Source: Flavobacterium phycosphaerae (GTDB lineage Bacteria; Bacteroidota; Bacteroidia; Flavobacteriales; Flavobacteriaceae). Taken from it: a DNA stretch of 64,000 nucleotides. This document shows, piece after piece, positions 46,737 to 55,668 of the stretch. The translations under genes were made by a program, and so were the position numbers. The stretch is from contig NZ_JAAATZ010000001.1 in assembly GCF_010119235.1 (NCBI RefSeq), positions 2,944,501 to 3,008,500 of the forward strand, written 5' to 3'. How positions within the stretch are numbered: position 1 is the stretch's first letter; every line of letters starts with the position of its first letter. A model generated the notes under the pieces. The model made no database searches. It was not told where the DNA came from and saw only the letters and a list, made by a program, of their open reading frames with translations.

Positions 46737-47987
46737 ATGTTATTCGAAGATTTATCATTATCCAAAAGTATTCAAAGAGCGGTCTTTGAAGAAGGATACA
46801 CCAGTCCTACTCCTATTCAGGAAAAATCGATTCCCATTATATTGGCCGGAAAAGATTTAGTAGGCTGCGCACAAACAGGTACAGGGAAAACAGCCGCTTT
46901 TGCTATTCCAATTATACACAACCTACACAGAATGATAGGTTCGTCAAAAAAAACAAAAGAAATTCGCTGTTTAGTAGTAACACCTACTCGAGAATTGGCC
47001 GTTCAAATCGGAGAAAGTTTTGACACCTATGGAAAATACACCAATTTAAGACAGCTGACTGTTTTTGGCGGAGTTTCGCAAGTGCCGCAGGTTGACCAAC
47101 TCAAAAAAGGCGTTGATATCTTAATTGCCACGCCGGGAAGATTATTGGATTTACACAAACAAGGTTTTGTAGATTTTGATAGCCTGCATTATTTGGTTTT
47201 AGACGAATCCGATTTGATGCTCGATATGGGTTTTATCAATGATGTTAGAAAAATTGTCAAGCTGGTTCCAACCAACAGACAAACACTATTATTTTCAGCC
47301 ACAATGCCCATGGCGATTCGTGAATTGGCTGATACGTTTTTAAATAAACCGGAATACGTTTCGGTAACGCCGGTATCTTCTACCGCGGAAATCATTAAGC
47401 AACAAATTTATTTTGTTGACAAATCAGACAAGCGCGGTTTATTGTACCATTTGATTCGCAATGAAAACCTAAACAATGTGTTGGTTTTTGTTCGTACCAA
47501 ACATGGAGCTGATAATGTGGTGAAAGCCCTGAAAAAGCAAGGTGTTAATGCCGAAGCCATTCACGGTGATAAATCGCAAACCGCCAGACAACGCGTGCTG
47601 GATCATTTTAAAAACAAAGAAATCTCTGTTTTGGTAGCGACTGACATAGCCGCTCGTGGAATTGATATTGAAAGTTTGCCTTATGTAATCAATTTTGATT
47701 TACCCAATATTCCGGAAACTTATGTACACCGTATTGGTCGTACCGGTCGTGCCGGCAATGGCGGTATCTCAATTTCTTTTTGCGGGAAAGATGAAGAACC
47801 GTACTGGAAAGACATTCAGAAGCTAATCAAGGTGGATGTAAAAGTAATTAAAGACCATCCTTTTCCGTGGAAAGACGCAGAACCTGATCCGAATGCAAAA
47901 CCTGATTTAAGAAATAAAAAGAAACCCGAAGGAACTAATTCCAGAAAATCGGAAGCTTCTAAGAAAAACAAAAAACGCTGGTATTAA
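46737..47987 (+). CDS. rhlE: DEAD-box-family RNA helicase (RhlE type) with DESD motif
   Basis: 416 residues. Q motif with PTPIQEKSIP, Walker A AQTGTGKT (45-52), PTRELA, TPGR, motif II DESD (156-159), SAT, VFVRTKHGAD, DIAARGIDI and HRIGRTGRAG. A basic tail (KKKPEGTNSRKSEASKKNKKRWY) may bind RNA. The family unwinds short duplexes and helps ribosome assembly and mRNA decay at low temperature. Motif II is normally DEAD; the Ala-to-Ser change (GCC to TCC, one base) is unusual and might alter ATPase coupling. Stop codon lies in the loop of a hairpin shared with the convergent kinase gene. Confidence 0.9.
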   Translation: MLFEDLSLSKSIQRAVFEEGYTSPTPIQEKSIPIILAGKDLVGCAQTGTGKTAAFAIPIIHNLHRMIGSSKKTKEIRCLVVTPTRELAVQIGESFDTYGKYTNLRQLTVFGGVSQVPQVDQLKKGVDILIATPGRLLDLHKQGFVDFDSLHYLVLDESDLMLDMGFINDVRKIVKLVPTNRQTLLFSATMPMAIRELADTFLNKPEYVSVTPVSSTAEIIKQQIYFVDKSDKRGLLYHLIRNENLNNVLVFVRTKHGADNVVKALKKQGVNAEAIHGDKSQTARQRVLDHFKNKEISVLVATDIAARGIDIESLPYVINFDLPNIPETYVHRIGRTGRAGNGGISISFCGKDEEPYWKDIQKLIKVDVKVIKDHPFPWKDAEPDPNAKPDLRNKKKPEGTNSRKSEASKKNKKRWY

Positions 47988-47997
47988 CCGGCGTTTT
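47972..47997. terminator. Bidirectional terminator containing both stop codons
   Basis: An 11-bp stem (47972-47982 with 47987-47997, one G-T pair) and an ATTA loop. A tract on the left, T tract on the right. Both convergent stop codons (+ strand 47985-47987, minus strand 47986-47984) fall in or at the loop. Confidence 0.8.
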
Positions 47998-50187
47998 CGC
48001 TATTTTTTACTTGATTAGTAATCACCTGATAAAGCTTTGTGGGCTCAAACGGTTTGACCATGATATCATTCATTCCGGCCGCCAATGCTTCTTCCATTAC
48101 TTCTTGTTTATCAAAAGCGGTAAGGGCTATAATAGGGGTTTTAATTCCTTTTTCTCGTATCTTTCTGGTCGTATCAAACCCGTTGATTAGCGGCATATTA
48201 ATATCCATCAAAACCAAATCAAAAGTTTCTCTGTCCAAAGCCACCAGCGCAGCATAACCATCATCAACAATAGTACAACTCATGTTGCTGTTCTGGATGA
48301 TTTTTTTGGTAACCATTTGGTTAATTTTATTGTCTTCTACTACCAAAATATTATACAAGTGACTGGACGATAAATCAACATCAATGTTATTGATAATTTC
48401 CCTTGATTTTTCTTCGTCGTATTCAAAACCAATGGTAAACATAAAAGTAGTCCCTACGTTTTCTTCACTTTCCAAAAGAATTTCACTGTCAAATAGTTCT
48501 ATCAATCGGGACACGATGGATAATCCTAAGCCTGTTCCTTGATAATCTTCTTCTTTTCGTTCTATCTGAACAAATTTGTCAAAGATCTTCTCTTGATCTT
48601 CTTTGGCGATTCCAATTCCGGTGTCTTTAATTTTAAACTCTATGAAATGTGTTTTCCCTTCTACACGTTTCAAATCAGCCATGATGACAACTTCACCATT
48701 TTTGGTAAACTTTAAGGCGTTACTCACCAAGTTCATCACAATTTGAGACAATCGCAGTTTGTCACCAATTAAAAATTCGGGAATAGCGGTATCAATTTCA
48801 ATGGAAAGCTTATCGTTGTTTTTATCGGCGATATACTCAACCGAGTTTTTGATAGTGGTAATTTCATCGGTAAGATTGAAAATCAAGTTTTCTAAAACGA
48901 TTCGCTTTTCTTCAATTTTATTGATTTGCAGAATATCATTCACCAACGACAGTAAATATTTGGCAGAAAATTTCAAGGATTTTAAATGCGGACTGTTGCC
49001 CAGTTCTTTATGTTCATCCAAAATAATATTGGTAATTCCGATGACGCCATAAAGCGGTGTTCGCAACTCGTGCGTAATGGTAGAAACAAACTGTGATTTC
49101 AGTTGTGAGGCTTCTTCTGCTTTTTCTTTGGCTTCTTTTAAAGCTTCGTTAGCCTGTGTCAGTTCAAAATTGGCCTGCTCTCTTAGTTTAATGTTTTTAT
49201 ACAGAGTCAGTAAAAGCAACAATAAAACAACCAGAATAACAATAAAAAGTATAACAATGAGTTTCGATTCTTTTAAACTCTTTTGATGCTTTTGGTTTAC
49301 TTTTTCAATTTTATCTAATTGAATTTTATACTCGTCCAATTCAATTTGAACCGCCGCTTTTTGAATATTGTTTAACTTGTCTTCAGAATAAAGCACTTTG
49401 TTCAGCGAGTCCAGTTTGGCTTTGTAAACTTTAGCCTTTTCGGGTTCATTGTAAAGCTTATGATGACGCACACGGTTTTCATAAATACTGATTAAGTACG
49501 AGTTAAATTGGTTGTCTTTGGCAATTTTCTCGGCAGTAACATAATGTTGTTCCGCTTCAGCTTTTTTATTATGATTTGTGGTGTAAATCCCCATGAGAGA
49601 GTTCATCCTCATTTTGGATTCCTCGTCCCCATTTTTCAGTATATTATCCTTAATATCATCTAAATACAGATTCCCCTCATCAAACTCATCAATCGCAAAG
49701 TAAGCACTGGCGATATTCATTTTAATATAATTGATATCGGTACTATCTTTGATTTTTTAGCATAATACAATGCTTTCTTGTAATAATTTATACCCTTTGG
49801 GACATCAATTTGATTGTAATAATAAACGCTTCCCAAATTGCCGTAAATCCAATTGTAGAGTTTGTCTTTGTTGGTTTTTTTGGCAAAGAATAGAGCTTTA
49901 TCATAAAACTCTATCGCTTTAACTGATTCCGAACACTCGTTATAAATTCCGCCAATGGTATTGTAGGATTGCGCGATATATGAATTGTCATTAATATCAA
50001 ATGATTTTATCAAAGCTTGTTTTGAATACTCTAACGCTTTGTCATATTGAGCTTCATTAAACTCACCTACCGCTAAATTGAGTAGTTTCTCAATAGCCGC
50101 TTTTTCAACTTTATATTCTTGTGCCAAAGCAGTCGAAATACAAAGCAGTAAAAATAAAAAGGAATAAAAAAACTTAGTCTTACACAT
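47984..50187 (-). pseudogene. Hybrid TPR sensor histidine kinase with an apparent 1-base frameshift
   Basis: Start taken at 50187 (MCKTKFFYSFLFLLLCISTALAQ, a good signal peptide); upstream 50226 would run into a terminator. A TPR sensor region spans the periplasmic part. The frame breaks near 49755: an extra A in the A6 run would join ALYYAKK to KDSTDINYIKMNIASAYF, giving about 734 residues. Next come one membrane helix (LIVILFIVILVVLLLLLLTLY), HisKA with H box FVSTITHELRTPLYGVIG, HATPase motifs (NLVSNALKFT, GTGLGLSIV), and a receiver domain (ILVVEDN, VLMDINMP, VKPFEP). It senses an unknown signal and passes phosphate to its own receiver. A homopolymer error is likely. Confidence 0.85.
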
Positions 50188-50227
50188 TGAGTCAGTTAAG
50201 ACCTCAAATATAAAAGATTTATTCATA

Positions 50228-50255
50228 AAAAAATCCCGATTTCTCGGGATTTTAT
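50228..50255 (-). terminator. Rho-independent terminator after ettA
   Basis: AATCCCGA, loop, TCGGGATT on the minus strand, with a T run after it. It lies between the ettA stop (50266) and the kinase start. Confidence 0.88.
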
Positions 50256-50265
50256 AGTCGTTAAG

Positions 50266-51960
50266 TTAATTTCTAATCAACTTTCTGTATTTGATTCGCT
50301 TCGGAGTTACATCAGTACCCAAACGTTTCTTTTTATTCTCTTCATACTCTGAGAAGCCACCTTCAAAATAGTACACTTCAGAGTTGCCTTCAAAGGCTAA
50401 AATATGCGTACAGATTCGGTCCAAGAACCATCTGTCGTGGCTGATTACTACAGCACAGCCCGCGAAGTTTTCTAACCCTTCTTCCAAAGCACGTAGTGTA
50501 TTGATATCCAAATCATTCGTTGGCTCATCCAGCAACAATACGTTTCCTTCTTCTTTCAAGGTCATGGCCAAATGCAAACGGTTACGCTCACCCCCTGATA
50601 AAGCCGCTACTTTTTTATTTTGATCGCTGCCGCCAAAGTTAAAACGAGATAAATACGCTCTAGAGTTCACTTGTCTTCCGCCCATCATAATCAATTCCTG
50701 ACCATCGCAAAAGTTTTCCCAGATGGATTTATTCGGATCAATATTAGAGTGGGATTGGTCAACATAAGCAATTTTCACCGTGTCACCGATACTGAATTCT
50801 CCGGCATCAGGTTTTTCTTCTCCCATAATCATTCGGAAGATGGTTGATTTACCGGCACCATTCGGACCAATAATACCCACAATTCCCGCTTGCGGTAACG
50901 TGAAGTTTAAGTTATCATACAATAATTTTTCTCCAAAAGCTTTGGCTACACCTTTGGCTTCAATCACATTGGTTCCTAATCTAGGTCCATTAGGGATGTA
51001 GATTTCTAATTTTTCGTCTAGTTCTTTTTGGTCTTCGTTTAAGAGTTTATCATAGTTCTGCAAACGCGCTTTTTGTTTGGTTTGTCTTCCTTTTGCTCCT
51101 TGACGAACCCAGTCCAACTCCCTTTCTAATGTTTTTCTGCGTTTAGAAGCCACTTTCTCTTCTTGCTCCATACGTTTCGATTTTTGATCTAACCAAGACG
51201 AATAGTTTCCTTTCCATGGAATACCCTCTCCTCTGTCTAATTCCAAAATCCAGCCTGCCACATTATCCAAGAAATAACGGTCGTGCGTTACAGCAATTAC
51301 CGTTCCTGCATATTGTGCCAAATGTTGCTCTAACCAAAGAACGCTTTCTGCATCCAAGTGGTTGGTAGGCTCATCCAAAAGCAACACGTCCGGTTGTTGC
51401 AATAACAAGCGACATAAAGCTACGCGACGTTTCTCTCCACCCGATAAAACACTGATGGGCATATCGCCTTCCGGTGTACGAAGCGCATCCATCGCAACTT
51501 CTAATTTATTGTCAATTTCCCAAGCCCCGCAAGCATCAATTCTATCTTGTAATAGTCCTTGACGCTCCATCAGTTTGTCCATCTTATCAGCATCTTCATA
51601 TACCTCAGGCAAACCAAACATATCGTTGATTTGGTTGAACTCTTCTAAAAGCGCCATCGTTTCCGCCACACCTTCACGAACTACTTCAATAACGGTTTTC
51701 GTTTCATCCAATTGTGGCTCTTGCTCCAAATATCCTACGGTATAGCCCGGTTGGAAAACCACATCTCCTTGGTAATTTTTATCTACTCCGGCAATAATCT
51801 TCAATAACGAAGATTTTCCTGAACCATTTAATCCGAGGATACCGATTTTAGCTCCGTAAAAAAAACTCAAATAGATGTTTTTTAATACTTGTTTGTCGCT
51901 TCCTTGATACGATTTGCTCAATCGCTGCATGGAAAATATCACTTTCTTATCGTCTGACAT
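50266..51960 (-). CDS. ettA: Energy-dependent translational throttle protein EttA (ABC-F)
   Basis: 564 residues with two ABC domains and no membrane helices. Domain 1 has GLNGSGKSS, LSGGEKRRVALCRLL and LLLDEPTNHLD; domain 2 has GPNGAGKST, LSGGERNRLHLA and LLLDEPTNDLD. The inter-domain linker with ELDWVRQGAKGRQTKQKARL is the EttA type. EttA binds the ribosomal E site and gates the first peptide-bond step according to ATP/ADP. A -7 box (TAACTTTG, minus strand 51993-52000) lies upstream. Confidence 0.95.
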   Translation of the reverse strand: MSDDKKVIFSMQRLSKSYQGSDKQVLKNIYLSFFYGAKIGILGLNGSGKSSLLKIIAGVDKNYQGDVVFQPGYTVGYLEQEPQLDETKTVIEVVREGVAETMALLEEFNQINDMFGLPEVYEDADKMDKLMERQGLLQDRIDACGAWEIDNKLEVAMDALRTPEGDMPISVLSGGEKRRVALCRLLLQQPDVLLLDEPTNHLDAESVLWLEQHLAQYAGTVIAVTHDRYFLDNVAGWILELDRGEGIPWKGNYSSWLDQKSKRMEQEEKVASKRRKTLERELDWVRQGAKGRQTKQKARLQNYDKLLNEDQKELDEKLEIYIPNGPRLGTNVIEAKGVAKAFGEKLLYDNLNFTLPQAGIVGIIGPNGAGKSTIFRMIMGEEKPDAGEFSIGDTVKIAYVDQSHSNIDPNKSIWENFCDGQELIMMGGRQVNSRAYLSRFNFGGSDQNKKVAALSGGERNRLHLAMTLKEEGNVLLLDEPTNDLDINTLRALEEGLENFAGCAVVISHDRWFLDRICTHILAFEGNSEVYYFEGGFSEYEENKKKRLGTDVTPKRIKYRKLIRN

Positions 51961-51992
51961 TGTAATTGTTTTTAATATAAAATTTTGTGGGG

Positions 51993-52000
51993 CAAAGTTA
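51993..52000 (-). promoter_or_regulatory. -7 box before ettA
   Basis: TAACTTTG on the minus strand, 32 bases before the ettA start; it abuts the stop of the previous gene at 52003. Confidence 0.45.
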
Positions 52001-52002
52001 CA

Positions 52003-53337
52003 TTATTTTGCCTTTCTGTTTTCTAAAATTTTCTTGAAAGAACGGCCGCGAATTTCGTCTAAAGTCAATCCCGTTGCTAATACTTCTTCTTCAGTTATGG
52101 CACCACTGTTTAAAGCTCTTAGGAAATAATTCAATAATCCTTGTCCGGTAGCGGCATCATCAAATACATCACCGATTAAAGTCGCTCTCGCCGCTTTTTC
52201 CACAAAAGTTTTCAAACGATCAACCGCATCATCATAACTTTCTAAAAAGAAGGCATATACCGCAGCATAACGCATAGGAAACTGCGCCGGATTCAAATCC
52301 CAACCTTGATAATACCCATTCCATAACGAGTGGCGAATGTGGTCATATCCTTTTTTCCAAGCTCTGTGGACCACTTGTCTGTTTTCTTCTTCTTGTTCCG
52401 GAGTTAAATCACCACGATGTGGCCCAATTGGCATTGTATTCGTAGCGCCGTCGCTTAACCAAATTCCGGTATGAGCCAAGGCTACTTTAGTCATGTGGTG
52501 CGCAAAATCACAAACCGGATGATCCATTTCTTGGTATTTGGCCGTGATGCTGCAACTGGCAGTATAATCATAAGTTCCGAAGTGCATAGCGATACATCTT
52601 CCTTGAGCGGCTCTAATGAATCGGTATAACGGATTGGTTCCGTTAATATCCATAATGGCTTGTGTCGTTTCGACCATCATTTCCATTTTCAGAACTCCTT
52701 TTGTTAAGCCTAATTCTTCTTCTAAAATGGTAAAGAAATTGGCCAAGGTTTCCGGTTGTTCCGGTATGGTCACTTTCGGTAGCATTACCACAAAATTCTC
52801 AGGTAGCTTCCCTCCCGTTTCTTTTACCAAGGTACTCAGGAAAATATCCAATGTTCGTAAACCGCGCTCTCTCATTTCTTCGGTAAACGGTTTGATACGA
52901 ATTCCGATGAAAGGAGAAAGGGTTTTGTCAGCCATCCCTTTAGCCACTTCTTTCGCCGCTGATTCAGCTGTAGCGTCTTCTTCTTCGTTACTGCGGTTTC
53001 CGTAACCGTCTTCAAAATCAATACGAAAATCTTCAATGGCTTCCGATTTCAATTTGGCTACTACTTTATCATAGATGCGCTTGCTGAAATCATTGCCTCC
53101 GGTTAAGCCAAAAGCTTTTCCGAAAACTTCATGATTGGGTGCATAGGTTTCTAAAATTTCTAAAGCTCTATGTCCCAACGCAATTGGTGCATCCGACTTG
53201 AAAAGATTGGCCCCGCCGTACAACGTGTGCACCGGTTGACGCTCGCTTCGGTCGCCGGGATATATTTCGTTAAAAGTGTTATTGGCTTTGCTCAAGCTTT
53301 GGAACAATTGTTCTTTTTTATTGGAAGGAATTGTCAT
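52003..53337 (-). CDS. HpcH/CitE-like aldolase/lyase family protein (DUF6986-type) at the end of the urate operon
   Basis: 444 residues. Motifs resemble the HpcH/HpaI and CitE superfamily: RIDFEDGYGNR (acidic patch), IGIRIKPF, MEMMVETTQAIMD (a metal-ligand Glu), GRCIAMHFGTYDYTASC, and YYQGWDLNPAQFPMRYAAVY, which recalls the CitE C-terminal Gly-x-x-x-HP-Q segment. The family adds or removes two-carbon units such as acetyl-CoA or glyoxylate. It is last in a minus-strand run with allB, alc, puuD and uraD-uraH. It may use the glyoxylate that forms from ureidoglycolate, for example as a malate synthase-like enzyme. That role is inference; the fold call is moderately secure. Confidence 0.65.
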   Translation of the reverse strand: MTIPSNKKEQLFQSLSKANNTFNEIYPGDRSERQPVHTLYGGANLFKSDAPIALGHRALEILETYAPNHEVFGKAFGLTGGNDFSKRIYDKVVAKLKSEAIEDFRIDFEDGYGNRSNEEEDATAESAAKEVAKGMADKTLSPFIGIRIKPFTEEMRERGLRTLDIFLSTLVKETGGKLPENFVVMLPKVTIPEQPETLANFFTILEEELGLTKGVLKMEMMVETTQAIMDINGTNPLYRFIRAAQGRCIAMHFGTYDYTASCSITAKYQEMDHPVCDFAHHMTKVALAHTGIWLSDGATNTMPIGPHRGDLTPEQEEENRQVVHRAWKKGYDHIRHSLWNGYYQGWDLNPAQFPMRYAAVYAFFLESYDDAVDRLKTFVEKAARATLIGDVFDDAATGQGLLNYFLRALNSGAITEEEVLATGLTLDEIRGRSFKKILENRKAK

Positions 53338-53340
53338 AAT

Positions 53341-53368
53341 AATGGTGAATTGTAAATGGTGAATTGTA
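53341..53368. repeat. Two 14-bp direct repeats (AATGGTGAATTGTA)
   Basis: Units at 53341-53354 and 53355-53368 in the short spacer between the uraD-uraH fusion and the aldolase-like gene. Confidence 0.85.
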
Positions 53369-53393
53369 AATTTATTTTGTCTATCATCTTGTT

Positions 53394-54242
53394 TTAGCTT
53401 CCTCTGTAAGTGCTGTATCCAAAAGGATTGACTAACAACGGAACGTGATAGTGGGTTTCATCAAAAGTAGTAAACTGAATTTCCACTTCGGGATAAAATG
53501 TTTTCAGGTTTTGGTTTTTATAATAGCTTCCGGTATCGAAAACCATTTTGTAGGTATCGGGTTTTAGGTTTCTTTCTTGTGGCAATAAATCGGGAATTCT
53601 ACCGTCATTATTGGTAATTCCCTGAGCAATGGTCTGCCATACATTGTTGCGTTTCGCTTGCAATCGAATGGAAATATTCTTCCCCGGTAAACCAACGGCT
53701 GTATCTAAAACATGCGTGGTGATTTGACTTACTTTCAAGAAACTGAAATCGCCATCAGTCAATAACTTTTTAAACCGAATGATAGAAATTTTTTGTTGTT
53801 CGCCCATGGCAATATGCAACTCTTCTTCGGGAGTATTTTGCAATCGGTCCAAAAGAATTTGCAACATTTCTTCGGCTGATTTTCCGGTGGCACACACAAT
53901 AAAGATGAAACCGTTTTTATTTTCGTAATCGGTATTGGCTTTGGCCAAAGCTTCGATTGTTTCTGTAGTGGCTACGGCTACTCCCGCTTGTTCTTTTCCG
54001 GCAAATTTTTCAGTCAGACTTTTTACATCGCCAATTTTCGGATGGTGTGTAAAGGATTCTCTCCAATCACTTTCGGCACAGTCGTCGTACCAAATCTTAG
54101 CCGACAAATCCACCAATAGTTTTTCGGAGGCAAACGGAAAATGAGACATCATAGAATTGGTCCATTTTGTCGAACCACAACAAGCGAATAATTCTCTTTT
54201 TGCCGTTTCTTCCGGTAATGTATTAAATGCTAGTAAATTCAT
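53394..54242 (-). CDS. uraD-uraH: Bifunctional OHCU decarboxylase / 5-hydroxyisourate hydrolase
   Basis: 282 residues joining two enzymes. Residues about 1-165 are OHCU decarboxylase (CCGSTKWTNSM, FTHHPKIGD with the catalytic His, FIFIVCATGKSAEEML). Residues about 170-282 are the transthyretin-like 5-hydroxyisourate hydrolase (ITTHVLDTAVGLPGKNI, the C-terminal tetrapeptide YRGS, HYHVPLLVNPFGYSTY). UraH hydrolyses 5-hydroxyisourate and UraD decarboxylates the product to S-allantoin. Fusing them may pass the unstable intermediate along. The order (UraD first) is that of the known allantoin synthase type. It lies eight bases after puuD. Confidence 0.93.
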   Translation of the reverse strand: MNLLAFNTLPEETAKRELFACCGSTKWTNSMMSHFPFASEKLLVDLSAKIWYDDCAESDWRESFTHHPKIGDVKSLTEKFAGKEQAGVAVATTETIEALAKANTDYENKNGFIFIVCATGKSAEEMLQILLDRLQNTPEEELHIAMGEQQKISIIRFKKLLTDGDFSFLKVSQITTHVLDTAVGLPGKNISIRLQAKRNNVWQTIAQGITNNDGRIPDLLPQERNLKPDTYKMVFDTGSYYKNQNLKTFYPEVEIQFTTFDETHYHVPLLVNPFGYSTYRGS

Positions 54243-54249
54243 ATCGTTT

Positions 54250-55668
54250 TTATTTCAGGTTTGCACCTTGTTCAATCCAACATCGGATGGTATTTCGTTC
54301 TTCCTCAGTGATGTTGGTTTTATTGTTTTGCGGCATTGTTTTGGTAATTACCACGCGCTGCATAATCAAATCTTTTTTCTTGAAAATATCATCCGGAGTA
54401 TCATATTTTACTCCATTTGGAGCCACTTTATATGTGTCATCCGTAGGATTGGAAGAGTGGCATTGCACACAACGCTTTTGTACAATTTCCTGAACTTCGG
54501 TAATGCTCACCTCTTTTTTACATTCGTAAGGATTGGTACTTGGCGCAGTGATGAAACAAGCTGACAATAGAATTATTACCGAAACCGGTAATATCCAAAC
54601 GTTGAGTTGTTTTTTTTCTTTTAAATTCAAATAGTGTTTTACACCGGCCGCACCTAATGAAATAATAGCTAAAACCAACCATGGATATTCATACCCAAAG
54701 GTTGATGGAAAATGATTACTCACCATCACGAACAACACCGGTAAGGTAAAATAGTTGTTGTGCAACGAACGGGCTAAGGCTTTTTTTCCTAGGCTTGGAT
54801 CTAGCGGAATAACCAGTTTGGCGCAACGCACCATTTCTTTTTGTCCGGGAATAATAACGAAAAATACATTAGCTACCATCAAACTGCCTATCATGGCACC
54901 AAAATGAATATAAGCCGCACGAGCGCTAAACACATGGCAATAAAAGAAAGCGAAGCCTATCAATAAAACAAAACCAACCAAAGCAAATGCTAATTGATTT
55001 TTGATTAAACGCGATTTACACATCACATCATAGAGCAGCCAAGCCATTATGAAAGAACCCACTCCTGTCAAAATACCTTGAGTAGCTGTTATATCTAAAA
55101 CATTTTTATCGATTAAGAAAGCGGACGCATTAAAATAATACACCACAAACAATAAGCAAAAACCGGAAAGCCAAGTAAAATAAGCTTCGTATTTGAACCA
55201 ATGTAAATGTTTCGGAATAGTCTTTGGCGCTATTTTATATTTTTCCAAATAATAAAATCCACCACCGTGAACAGCCCAAAGATTTCCGGCCAATTCATCG
55301 CGCACGTCTTCCGTTCGGTTTAAGGCATTCTCCAAAAACACAAAGTAAAAAGAGGCGCCAATCCAAGCAATACCGAAGGTGATATGCATTAATCGAATGA
55401 CGATATTGAGCCATTCCATCATATGACTTTCTAATGGTGTTCCTTGTACTAAAAAATAAGTATTCACCAAAATACCTACGATAGATAACAGAATTCCTGT
55501 GTAAATATAATTTTGGCTTGAAACCTTAATATCTTCCGTATCTTCCGAATGTTCATCTGCTTTACTGACCTTTATTTTCGGCATTTTGTATGACAAATAT
55601 CCCAGCGTAATCAAAACACTGAAGTAGACCACATACAAGATGATTAATATGAATAAGTTGATTTTCAC
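54250..55668 (-). CDS. puuD: Membrane urate hydroxylase PuuD with C-terminal cytochrome c domain
   Basis: 472 residues. About eight membrane helices (first ILIILYVVYFSVLITLGYL) with the family segments LMHITFGIAWIGASFYFVFLENAL and GNLWAVHGGGFYYLEKY. The C-terminal domain has a c-type heme site CVQCH with MPQNNKT holding a likely Met axial ligand. PuuD oxidises urate to 5-hydroxyisourate and passes electrons to the respiratory chain, in place of soluble uricase. It starts with GTG, overlapping the alc stop by one base. The next gene acts on its product. Confidence 0.88.
   Translation of the reverse strand: MKINLFILIILYVVYFSVLITLGYLSYKMPKIKVSKADEHSEDTEDIKVSSQNYIYTGILLSIVGILVNTYFLVQGTPLESHMMEWLNIVIRLMHITFGIAWIGASFYFVFLENALNRTEDVRDELAGNLWAVHGGGFYYLEKYKIAPKTIPKHLHWFKYEAYFTWLSGFCLLFVVYYFNASAFLIDKNVLDITATQGILTGVGSFIMAWLLYDVMCKSRLIKNQLAFALVGFVLLIGFAFFYCHVFSARAAYIHFGAMIGSLMVANVFFVIIPGQKEMVRCAKLVIPLDPSLGKKALARSLHNNYFTLPVLFVMVSNHFPSTFGYEYPWLVLAIISLGAAGVKHYLNLKEKKQLNVWILPVSVIILLSACFITAPSTNPYECKKEVSITEVQEIVQKRCVQCHSSNPTDDTYKVAPNGVKYDTPDDIFKKKDLIMQRVVITKTMPQNNKTNITEEERNTIRCWIEQGANLK

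Noticed and set aside
54157..54564. A 135-codon plus-strand frame across the uraD/puuD junction
   Set aside because: It lies opposite two well-supported genes and shows no family motif.
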